Shown: positions 1 to 5,532 of the stretch, in pieces
How the letters are laid out: each line of letters begins with the position of its first letter
Numbering within the stretch: the first letter of the stretch is position 1
Source of the DNA: Aquificota bacterium
GTDB taxonomy: Bacteria > Aquificota > Aquificia > Aquificales > QOAS01
Length of the DNA stretch: 5,761 nucleotides
Direction of reading: 5' to 3'
NCBI GenBank assembly: GCA_026987085.1
Contig: JALSNH010000012.1
Span: 1 to 5,761 of the forward strand
Position numbers and translations under genes: made by a program
Notes under the pieces: generated by a model
Told to the model about the DNA's origin: nothing
What the model saw: only the letters and a program-made list of their open reading frames with translations
Database searches by the model: none

Positions 1-14
1 TTTGCAAGGAGCAT
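1..14 (-). CDS. possible start of the next gene in the minus-strand run (partial)
   Basis: An ATG on the minus strand at 14-12 lies two bases after the TAA stop of the aminotransferase gene and opens a frame (M-L-L-A) that runs out of the window. A purine-rich AAAGGGAAAG lies about ten bases before it, inside the end of the aminotransferase gene, and could serve as a ribosome binding site. Only four codons are visible, so neither the reality nor the identity of this gene can be judged. The tight spacing is what would be expected of an operon partner. Confidence 0.25.
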
Positions 15-16
15 TT

Positions 17-1267
17 TTAACTTTCCCTTTTTGGGTTCTCTTTGTAAAAACCCGCCTTGCGGAATGCCTTCCTTATTCCCCTCACCGCCTGTTTTATTCT
101 CATTTCGTTCTCCACAAGGGCGAACCTAACCCAACCCTCTCCGTGCTTGCCAAACCCGACACCGGGAGAAACGGCAACCCCCGCCTCGTAGAGGAGGAAT
201 TTTGAAAACTCCAAGGAGTCCATTTTTAGATTTTCCCTAAAGTGGTCCGGTATTTTTGCCCATACAAACATGGTGGCTTTCGGTTTTTTAACCTTCCAAC
301 CGAGGCGGTTTAAGCCCTCCACAAGGTGGTTTCTCCTCTTTTCGTATACCTTTGCGATGTTTCTTATTACCGAATAGTCACTTTCGAGGGCAACTATTGA
401 GGCAACCTGTATGGGGGTAAACACCCCGTAGTCGAGGTAGCTTTTGAGCCTTTGAAGGTTCCAAATTAAGGTCTTATTTCCAACCGCAAAGGCTACCCTC
501 CAACCGGCCATAGAAAAGCTTTTGGAAAGTGAATAGAGTTCTACCGCAACATCTTTAGCACCCTCCACCTCCAAAATGGAGGGCGGAACGTAGTCGTCGA
601 AGTAGATATCGGCGTAGGCGTTGTCGTGAATTACCCAAAGGTCGTTTTGCTTTGCAAATTTAACTATCTCCTTAAAAAACTCCTTAGAAACGGTTAAGGT
701 GGTCGGATTGTGGGGAAAGCTCAACACCAAAACCTTTGGAGCCGGCAAAGAGGAGTTGTAGATATCGTAAAGTCTCCTCATAAATTCTTCGTAAAACTCT
801 TCGCCTTCCACTTCCATAGGTAGGGGCAGGGCCCTTACTTCCGCCCCCACTATTATCGGCGCATAGTAGTGTATCGGGTAGGTCGGGGTGGGAACTATCA
901 CCGAATCGCCCGATGAGAGCATTGCCAACATAAGGTGGGAATAACCCTCTTTGGCACCTATTGTTAATATCGCCTCCGTTTCGGGGTCTATATCAACACC
1001 GAACCTTTTTTGGTAAAAGTTGGCTATAGCCCTCCTTAGGCGGGGAATACCTCTTGAGGAGGAGTATCCATGAACGTTCTTTTTTTGGGCCACCTCACAA
1101 AGCTTATCGACAATATGTTTGGGCGGAGGAATATCGGGGTTTCCCATTCCAAAGTCTACTATGTCCTTTCCCTCCTTACGGAGTTGGTATTTAATCTTGT
1201 TAACGTGTTCGAATACGTATTCGGGCAACCTCTGTATGCGGGGAAATTCGAACAGTTCTTTTTCCAT
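17..1267 (-). CDS. alaC: AlaC-type alanine/glutamate aminotransferase (PLP-dependent, class I/II fold)
   Basis: This is a cytoplasmic pyridoxal-phosphate enzyme, most like E. coli AlaC (YfdZ), which makes alanine from pyruvate with glutamate as amino donor. The 416-residue length matches the family. The N-terminal part recalls AlaC closely (RIQRLPEYVF, then DFGMGNPD near 38-45 and HGYSSSRGIPRLRRAI at 66-81). PLP-site residues are all present: N187 in FPHNPT, D215 and Y218 in HDNAYAD, the Schiff-base lysine K249 in SLSKSFSMAGWR, R257, and the carboxylate-binding R381 in VRFAL. The ATG start fits the N-terminus of relatives, although the Shine-Dalgarno is weak (only GAAG next to the ATG). It is the third gene of a minus-strand run, 66 bases after the sulfite-oxidase-like gene. 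The general class is nearly certain. The exact substrate is an inference, since related aminotransferases act on diaminopimelate or aspartate. Confidence 0.93.
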   Translation of the reverse strand: MEKELFEFPRIQRLPEYVFEHVNKIKYQLRKEGKDIVDFGMGNPDIPPPKHIVDKLCEVAQKKNVHGYSSSRGIPRLRRAIANFYQKRFGVDIDPETEAILTIGAKEGYSHLMLAMLSSGDSVIVPTPTYPIHYYAPIIVGAEVRALPLPMEVEGEEFYEEFMRRLYDIYNSSLPAPKVLVLSFPHNPTTLTVSKEFFKEIVKFAKQNDLWVIHDNAYADIYFDDYVPPSILEVEGAKDVAVELYSLSKSFSMAGWRVAFAVGNKTLIWNLQRLKSYLDYGVFTPIQVASIVALESDYSVIRNIAKVYEKRRNHLVEGLNRLGWKVKKPKATMFVWAKIPDHFRENLKMDSLEFSKFLLYEAGVAVSPGVGFGKHGEGWVRFALVENEMRIKQAVRGIRKAFRKAGFYKENPKRES

Positions 1268-1333
1268 CTTCGGTTAAAAGGATAAAGGTTAACCTAAAAG
1301 GGTTTTAAAAGGAGTTAAAAACCTCAAAAGGTT
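1268..1333 (-). promoter_or_regulatory. possible control region before alaC: palindrome and phased AAAAGG repeats
   Basis: The 66-bp gap before the aminotransferase start contains a perfect 10-bp palindrome, AGGTTAACCT, at 1286-1295. The plus-strand word AAAAGG occurs four times, at 1276, 1296, 1307 and 1326 (spacings 20, 11 and 19), three of them preceded by T-T or C-T. The spacing is close to one or two helical turns, as in some operator arrays. The word is simple and low in complexity, so chance is a real alternative. No clear -35/-10 pair or terminator hairpin was seen. Confidence 0.25.
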
Positions 1334-1939
1334 TTATTTAAATCTCTCCTCCTTCCAAGGGTCTCCTATAAGGTGATAACCTCTCTCCTCCCAAAAACCA
1401 TCTTTGGGTTCGTTTGTAATTTCCAAGCCCCAAACGTATTTTGCGCTTTTCCATGCGTAGAGTTGGGGAACAACCAATCTCAATGGATATCCGTGTCTTT
1501 TTGGAAGAGGATGTCCCATAAATTTGTAAGCCAAAATAGTATCCTCTTCAAACAGATACCTTAAAGGGAAGGTTGTTGTATAACCTTCCAAACAGTGGAC
1601 CCTTACCCACTTTGCCCCCTCTTTGGGTTTAGCCCTTTGCATAATTTTCTTTGTTTGAATACCCTCCCAAACGGTTTCGGCAACGCTCCATTTGGTAACG
1701 CAATGGAAATCGGCAACTAACTCTACCGGTTCAAAACTAGTAAGCAGCTCTTGGTAGGTAAACTCTAGGGGGTTTTCAACTTCACCCCAGACCTTAAAGC
1801 GGTATCTTTCCATATCCCAGTCGGGAATATCGCTGACTATATCGTAAACGATGGGTGCTCTAATAAACTTTTGGTTAGGTGGAAGTTCGCCTTTAAGTCT
1901 CCTTTCGATGGTCGGGGAAATTATCCTTCTTTTTGCCAT
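1334..1939 (-). CDS. cytoplasmic sulfite-oxidase-like molybdopterin oxidoreductase
   Basis: This 201-residue protein consists of one oxidoreductase molybdopterin-binding domain (sulfite oxidase / MsrP (YedY) superfamily). C80 in DFHCVTKWS is the expected cysteine ligand of molybdenum in molybdopterin. The downstream run HGYPLRLVVPQLYAWKSAKY (149-168) and the tail ERGYHLIGDPWKEER are characteristic of the short, stand-alone sulfite-oxidase-like proteins. There is no Tat or Sec signal peptide: the N-terminus (MAKRRIISPTIERRLKGELP) has arginines but no hydrophobic segment. It therefore probably acts in the cytoplasm, unlike periplasmic MsrP or eukaryotic sulfite oxidase, and it lacks their dimerisation domain. 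The substrate is unknown. The start has AAAGGG four bases before the ATG. It lies 46 bases after the glycosyltransferase gene and before alaC, probably co-transcribed, with no evident functional link to either. Confidence 0.88.
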   Translation of the reverse strand: MAKRRIISPTIERRLKGELPPNQKFIRAPIVYDIVSDIPDWDMERYRFKVWGEVENPLEFTYQELLTSFEPVELVADFHCVTKWSVAETVWEGIQTKKIMQRAKPKEGAKWVRVHCLEGYTTTFPLRYLFEEDTILAYKFMGHPLPKRHGYPLRLVVPQLYAWKSAKYVWGLEITNEPKDGFWEERGYHLIGDPWKEERFK

Positions 1940-1985
1940 TAGCCCTTTAGATAGCAGGTTTTAAAGAGCAAACAAATGGCCAATT

Positions 1986-2984
1986 TCAGGAAAGAAAACC
2001 TTTTAGAGCTTCCCAAACTTCAATAGGAGAAACCGCGAAGCGGCATTCTTCGGTTCCCGTTTTACAAACTTTGGGATTTGGCTTACAGGGGTGGCAGGAT
2101 AGATTTTTAGGCTCAAAAAAGAGCCCCCTTCGGGGGAAAAATCCGTAGTAGGAGGAGGTGGCACAGTAGACCGTTATAACCGGCGTTTTAACCGCCTCTG
2201 CAATATGGACCGGTGCGCTATCGTTGGATATTACCAACCTCGAAAGTTTTATAATGTGAACGAGCTCCCTTACGGAGGTCCTCCCTACCAAATTTATAAC
2301 CTTCGAAGGGTCTTTTAATTTCGAAACCACCTTTTGGGTTACCCTTTCATCCTTCCCCTTGGCGCCTATTAAAACAACCGTCCAACCCTTGGAGGTGATT
2401 TTCTCTATTAGCTCCGCAAAGTGAGAAGAACTCCACCTTTTGGGTTCAAAATTGGCGGAGGGAGCAACCACCACAAACTCCTTAGGTAGTTCAAATTTTT
2501 TCTCTGCCACCTTTAAAAGGTTCTTATCTATCGGTAAAAACAATTTGTCGGTAAAAGTTTTTAAACCGACCGCTTTAAGGAGCTTTTGGTTTCTTTCCAC
2601 CTCGTGGATTCCCCAAGAATGCTCTACCCTCTTTGTGTAGAGAAAGGATAGTTCCGCACTACTAAAGCCGACCCTTTCATCTATTGAGGCCAAAAATAGC
2701 GATAGTGAAGTTCTCGCCCCCCTTTGCACTCCAAAAGCCAAATCGCTACCCTTAACGGTTTTTATCACCCTCCAAGTTCCTTTTAAAGTTTTCTCCAAAG
2801 GAACAATCCTCAAATTGGGGTGGAAATTTTTAAAAAGTTCAACCGCAAAAGGTCGGGCTACCAAAAAAATTTCGGCGGAAGGTAGATTTTCAAATAGGTT
2901 CAACAAAAGGTTGGAAGTTAAAACCAAATCCCCCAAAAAGGCAGATTGCCAAACAACAACCTTTAGTGGAAAAGTTTTTTCCAT
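1986..2984 (-). CDS. glycosyltransferase family 9, lipopolysaccharide heptosyltransferase type
   Basis: This 332-residue GT-B enzyme of the heptosyltransferase family (WaaC/WaaF/WaaQ-like) transfers ADP-heptose or a related sugar to the lipopolysaccharide inner core on the cytoplasmic face of the inner membrane. The N-terminal half carries the acceptor-side motif QSAFLGDLVLT (13-23), with D19 at the place of the catalytic aspartate. The C-terminal half carries the nucleotide-sugar site: PSANFEPKRWSSSHFAELI (175-193), VLIGAKGKDE, then NDSAPVHIAEA (254-264, D255 and H260). A cysteine cluster follows (C297, C300, C307, C314), as seen in many GT9 proteins. The ATG is fixed by an in-frame stop just upstream and has AAGGA close before it. 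It is the first gene of the minus-strand run, starting beside the coaX relic. Family is clear; the exact sugar and acceptor cannot be told. Confidence 0.9.
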   Translation of the reverse strand: MEKTFPLKVVVWQSAFLGDLVLTSNLLLNLFENLPSAEIFLVARPFAVELFKNFHPNLRIVPLEKTLKGTWRVIKTVKGSDLAFGVQRGARTSLSLFLASIDERVGFSSAELSFLYTKRVEHSWGIHEVERNQKLLKAVGLKTFTDKLFLPIDKNLLKVAEKKFELPKEFVVVAPSANFEPKRWSSSHFAELIEKITSKGWTVVLIGAKGKDERVTQKVVSKLKDPSKVINLVGRTSVRELVHIIKLSRLVISNDSAPVHIAEAVKTPVITVYCATSSYYGFFPRRGLFFEPKNLSCHPCKPNPKVCKTGTEECRFAVSPIEVWEALKGFLS

Positions 2985-2997
2985 CTTCCTTGCATAG

Positions 2998-3166
2998 TGT
3001 AGTTAAACAAAATAGGGATTGGAGACATCGCTTATAGAGTCCCTTTTGGAAAAATAACCCTTGGTATTTTCTGATACCAGAGCTATTCTTTAACAAACTC
3101 CACTTCTATAGGTCTTGTTATGAAACTTCAAGAGGAAAGTCTTTAAGGTTTTCTCCTTCTCTATAA
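2998..3166 (+). other. non-coding or decayed stretch, likely scrambled 5' part of coaX; also upstream region of the glycosyltransferase gene
   Basis: No convincing intact gene is present. The frame shared with the coaX relic is open from about 3038 until the TAA at 3164-3166, but the residues there do not show the ATP-binding motif expected at the N-terminus of a type III pantothenate kinase. Minus-strand frames also look protein-like here and are broken by stops. A small hairpin, TGGTAT/ATACCA with a 6-base loop, lies at about 3062-3079. The promoter of the minus-strand glycosyltransferase gene would have to lie in this stretch, but I could not pick a reliable -35/-10 pair. Confidence 0.4.
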
Positions 3167-3541
3167 CCTCTAACGGTAAAATTTTACCCCCGCGAGCCAC
3201 CTATTATTGGTAGACATAGAAAGTGCCACCCTATAAATGGATTACCAAACAATTTAGCTATCTCCTTTGGCGGAGCTAAAGGAAAACCTCCTTTAGTGGG
3301 AAACTCTACAAACAACGCCCTCCTTTCGGGGGTGTTTTACTCTTTAAAGTTTTCCCTCGAAGGGTTTATAACCGAATACCACCGAAAGTATGGAATTAAA
3401 AAAGTCCTCTTTAGCGGTGGGTATTCTCACCTCTTTAGGGAGGTTTTGGAAATTCCCTTACCTATTGAGGTTAGGTTTTTTGAGAACTTGACCTTAATGG
3501 GAATTAAAAGGTTTGTTGAAACTCTAAAGGGAGAGGGTTAA
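3167..3541 (+). pseudogene. coaX: truncated, decayed type III pantothenate kinase (coaX remnant)
   Basis: The readable frame gives 124 residues, whereas CoaX, which phosphorylates pantothenate in the first step of coenzyme A synthesis, is usually about 250. From relic residue 41 it follows the family closely: PPLVGNSTNNALLSGVFYS corresponds to the G-x-x-T-x-x-A-x-x-SG segment, then KKVLFSGGYSHLF (the TGG-like strand) and ENLTLMGIKRF (the final L-x-L-x-G-L helix). Before this, PLTVKFYPRE and IIGRHRK recall the Y-P-x-E-x-LGADR segment in damaged form. The stretch that should hold D-x-G-T/S-A-x-T and the G-G-x-x-x-PG region is missing between them. A possible trace, LLVDIESATL, appears in another frame at about 3201-3233. 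The N-terminal D-x-GN motif is absent. A GTG at 3296 could start an 81-residue product, but it would lack the ATPase core. Its TAA overlaps the stop codon of the convergent neighbour. Identity of the 3' part is fairly secure; the extent of decay is inferred. Confidence 0.68.
3253..3296. repeat. two overlapping, mutually exclusive inverted repeats inside the coaX relic
   Basis: TTTAGCT (3253-3259) is complementary to AGCTAAA (3274-3280). The second arm is reused by CTAAAGGA (3276-3283), which pairs perfectly with TCCTTTAG (3289-3296) over a five-base loop. The two hairpins share bases and cannot form together. No T-run follows on either strand, so this is not a normal intrinsic terminator. It may be a scar of the deletion that damaged coaX, or chance. 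Confidence 0.5.
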
Positions 3542-4569
3542 TAATTACATCCGTTAGCATCACATGTTGCTACATCCATTGCATCGCTGCCTTCTACTGC
3601 ACAAAATACTCCTCCACTTCCAGGAACGCATGCCCAATAAGAACATTCGCCTTCATCAACATACTTAGACAACTTATTCATAGCTTCTGCATAAGACATC
3701 TCATAACCTCTTTCTTCAAATTCTTTCTTTAATTTTGGACAATTTAAAATGTTGTCCGCTATTGTTGACAAGGAAACATCGGGAGCATCACAATTAGCAT
3801 AAGCATTTGAACAACCTGAGATTGTAAAAATATCTACTTCACCCCAAGGAGTTACCTCTGAATGTGAATATACTGCTTCAGCCCTTTCTCCAACAAGTTT
3901 ATCATTGCTATATCTATAAAATTTCCATACATCCAAATTTTCGTTCGCCCTAATATAAAGCCCATTTTTTGGAACAGGTTTTCTTATCTTAACTATTCCT
4001 CCTCCTTCAGTTTTTCCATTTTTCTCTATAAAATAAAAATACCATCTAAATCCTTTTTTATCAACACCATCTTTAATTACTTCAATTCTAACAGGATATT
4101 TTAAGCTTGAAAGTTTCCTATAATTTTTATCAGAAACATACCATTTTATTTCACTATACGATTCATGTTTATTTGAAAAATCAAAGTTTTTTATTTCTTT
4201 ATCTCTTATCTTAACTATTCCTCCTCCTTCAGTTTTTCCATTTTTCTCTATAAAATAAAAATACCATCTAAATCCTTTTTTATCAACACCATCTTTAATT
4301 ACTTCAATTCTAACAGGATATTTTAAGCTTGAAAGTTTCCTATAATTTTTATCAGAAACATACCATTTTATTTCACACTGACCTTTATCATTTTGATATT
4401 GTTTGTTTGCATAACATAAAGCAGCAGCTACTGGTTGAGCGGAATATTTAATATCGTTAACACTCAATCCAAACCCACCATTTGTTAAAATAAAAACACC
4501 TAGCAGAGCAGGGAGTATTCTCCCAAAACCCTTTTCCCTCACAGGGTTTTCCCTTCCTTTTGCCTCCAT
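3538..4569 (-). CDS. predicted exported, cysteine-rich protein of unknown family with a duplicated internal module
   Basis: I do not recognise this family. The longest frame is 343 residues from an ATG at 4569, but that ATG has no Shine-Dalgarno. A GTG at 4542 (residue 10) has AAAGGAAGGG eight bases before it and would give a normal signal peptide: a short basic start (REKGFGR), then the hydrophobic ILPALLGVFILTNGGFGLS. I favour the GTG. The body contains two identical 57-residue modules (66-122 and 140-196 in the long numbering), rich in Lys and aromatic residues and with strand-like runs (PVRIEVIK, RWYFYFIEKNGK), joined by 17 different residues. A C-terminal region (about 250-343) carries eight of the ten cysteines (253, 260, 277, 309, 314, 323, 336, 341), suggesting disulfides or metal binding outside the cytoplasm. 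The gene is clearly AT-richer than neighbours: 13 of 60 bases are G/C at 4021-4080, against 26 of 60 at 601-660 in alaC. Recent transfer is likely. That it is a gene is fairly sure; function is unknown. Confidence 0.75.
   Translation of the reverse strand: MEAKGRENPVREKGFGRILPALLGVFILTNGGFGLSVNDIKYSAQPVAAALCYANKQYQNDKGQCEIKWYVSDKNYRKLSSLKYPVRIEVIKDGVDKKGFRWYFYFIEKNGKTEGGGIVKIRDKEIKNFDFSNKHESYSEIKWYVSDKNYRKLSSLKYPVRIEVIKDGVDKKGFRWYFYFIEKNGKTEGGGIVKIRKPVPKNGLYIRANENLDVWKFYRYSNDKLVGERAEAVYSHSEVTPWGEVDIFTISGCSNAYANCDAPDVSLSTIADNILNCPKLKKEFEERGYEMSYAEAMNKLSKYVDEGECSYWACVPGSGGVFCAVEGSDAMDVATCDANGCNY
3982..4154. repeat. 173-bp perfect direct repeat, copy A
   Basis: This copy is identical, base for base, to 4204-4376. 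It encodes the second (C-terminal) 57-residue module of the exported protein. The two copies are offset by 222 bp, exactly 74 codons, so gain or loss of one unit would keep the reading frame. The absence of even synonymous differences points to a recent duplication or to gene conversion. Confidence 0.97.
4204..4376. repeat. 173-bp perfect direct repeat, copy B
   Basis: This is the partner of 3982-4154 and encodes the first (N-terminal) module of the exported protein. Identity stops abruptly at both ends, and the 49-bp spacer (4155-4203) matches neither outer flank. A plain one-step tandem duplication should leave the spacer matching one flank, so the pair more likely arose by recombination with a paralogue, or as what is left of a longer array. 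Confidence 0.97.
4551..4560 (-). promoter_or_regulatory. ribosome binding site supporting the GTG start at 4542
   Basis: The minus strand reads AAAGGAAGGG here, ending eight bases before GTG at 4542-4540. The ATG at 4569 is preceded by AT-rich sequence (TTTCCTTTA) with no Shine-Dalgarno. This favours the GTG and removes nine residues that would sit awkwardly in front of the signal peptide. Confidence 0.55.
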
Positions 4570-4583
4570 TTAAAGGAAATATT

Positions 4584-4602
4584 TACAATAAAAAACCCGC
4601 TT
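4584..4602 (-). terminator. weak possible terminator after the Rpn-like gene
   Basis: Read on the minus strand, CCC-TCAAGC-GGG is followed directly by six T's and then ATT. The stem is only three G-C pairs, which is short for an intrinsic terminator. Its place, between the Rpn-like gene and the exported-protein gene, is reasonable, and the rest of the 102-bp gap (4570-4671) shows nothing else convincing. Confidence 0.3.
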
Positions 4603-4671
4603 GAGGGAATTGCTAAAGAAATTTTTCCGTAGAAGGGTCTGTTTTTTCTCTAACACTAAAGGGATTGTTTT

Positions 4672-5481
4672 TTACCCTTCCTTTAAGAGGTTTTCTTCCT
4701 TTAACCACTTTTCCACCTTTTGGGGGTCTATTTCTAATATCTCTCCTATTTGTTTGGGAGTTAGTTTTAGTTTCCTGTAGAGGTTTATTGCATCCTGTTT
4801 TGCTTTGAGTTCCACCCCCTTTTCAATTCCTAGCTCTACCCCCTCCTTAAACAGTGGATGTTCCCTTACATCAAAAGTGATAGGCATCTTTTCAACCTCC
4901 TCTTTTAGTAAATTTAGCCTGTATTTCCTTAAACCCAAAATGTTGGTTAGATACTCTAAATACCTCCTCCTCTGATTGGGATTTGGTAGGTTTGCTATCT
5001 TTTGCAGTATCCTCCTAAGCTGCTCTATTTCGTTGTCCATCCTGCAAAGAACCGCAATCACCCAATCGCTCGGCTGGGAGCTTTCTATTAGGCTTTTGCA
5101 ATCTACCTCTTTTAGGTCTACTATTTTGTAGGTGAAACTCAAGTAAGGGTTGGTAATTTTATTTTCCATCCTTTTAATGGGTTTTTCACCGACATAGATA
5201 ACAACCTGAATGGGAACTTTATTGTGCTTTTCCAGGATGAGGAAGTGATAGTAAAGCATTCTCAGAGCCATTTTGGGGTCGTCGGTTGATTGGAACTCTA
5301 TGTGGTAGATTTTGCCTTCGTATTCCATCAAAAGGTCTGCTTCTCTTTCAACCAATTTTGGGAGTTTTACATCTAAAAACTTTACCTTCTTAGGGTCTAT
5401 TTCTATTCCTAATACCAACTTTAAAAGGTTTATGGGAGGGTCTTTGAATAGCCCTTTTAAGGATAGATCGTAGGTTTTCAT
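4672..5481 (-). CDS. Rpn/YhgA-like PD-(D/E)XK nuclease-family protein
   Basis: This 269-residue protein resembles the Rpn (YhgA-like, often labelled 'putative transposase') group, whose E. coli members are DNA endonucleases that promote RecA-independent recombination. The nuclease core is in the N-terminal half: the start YDLSLKGLFKDPPINLLKLVLG, then EREADLLMEYEGKIYHIEFQ. In it D49 and E62-F-Q64 form the D...E-x-Q variant of PD-(D/E)XK typical of this group. A tail (about 195-269) contains the 'EGVELGIEKGVELK' charged run common in these proteins, followed by a short helix-turn-helix-like segment (LTPKQIGEILEIDPQKVEKWL, about 240-260). All elements are present and the frame is intact. The start is an ATG with a weak GGA upstream; an in-frame longer start was not seen. 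The gene is divergent from tatD-like and lies upstream of the AT-rich exported-protein gene on the same strand. Family call is good; activity and biological role are inferred. Confidence 0.85.
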   Translation of the reverse strand: MKTYDLSLKGLFKDPPINLLKLVLGIEIDPKKVKFLDVKLPKLVEREADLLMEYEGKIYHIEFQSTDDPKMALRMLYYHFLILEKHNKVPIQVVIYVGEKPIKRMENKITNPYLSFTYKIVDLKEVDCKSLIESSQPSDWVIAVLCRMDNEIEQLRRILQKIANLPNPNQRRRYLEYLTNILGLRKYRLNLLKEEVEKMPITFDVREHPLFKEGVELGIEKGVELKAKQDAINLYRKLKLTPKQIGEILEIDPQKVEKWLKEENLLKEG

Positions 5482-5497
5482 TTATTTTCCATTTTTG

Positions 5498-5507
5498 TTG
5501 AATTCAA
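5498..5507. promoter_or_regulatory. perfect palindrome TTGAATTCAA between divergent genes
   Basis: This 10-bp perfect palindrome sits near the middle of the 51-bp gap between the Rpn-like gene (minus) and the TatD-like gene (plus), a natural place for an operator acting on one or both. TATTAA at 5514-5519 might be a -10 element for the plus-strand gene, but no properly spaced -35 was found. A 10-bp palindrome in AT-rich DNA can occur by chance. Confidence 0.3.
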
Positions 5508-5532
5508 ATGTGTTATTAATCTAAAAAGAACG

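Noticed and set aside
2890..3295. Several protein-like minus-strand readings upstream of the glycosyltransferase gene
   Set aside because: All three minus frames look equally protein-like and each is broken by stops. None shows a recognisable family motif, so they are probably a by-product of strand base bias.
3287..3296. Perfect Shine-Dalgarno-like CTAAAGGAGG on the minus strand
   Set aside because: No reasonable reading frame follows; the only nearby start (TTG) gives about 22 codons. The bases are also one arm of the hairpin.
3296..3541. 81-residue frame considered as an intact small gene
   Set aside because: It matches only the C-terminal part of CoaX, and the matching continues upstream of its GTG, so it is a fragment and not a separate gene.
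3982..4376. Repeat pair considered as a CRISPR array or insertion-sequence ends
   Set aside because: There are only two long (173-bp) copies, both coding and in the same frame, with no transposase between them and no inverted termini.
3538..4569. Exported protein considered as a type IV prepilin
   Set aside because: The hydrophobic segment is not preceded by a clear prepilin peptidase site with the G-F/M-x4-E pattern, and the cysteine-rich tail is not typical. It was kept as unknown.
4600..4671. T-rich stretches after the Rpn-like gene considered as strong terminators
   Set aside because: No stem longer than three G-C pairs could be built directly before a T-run.
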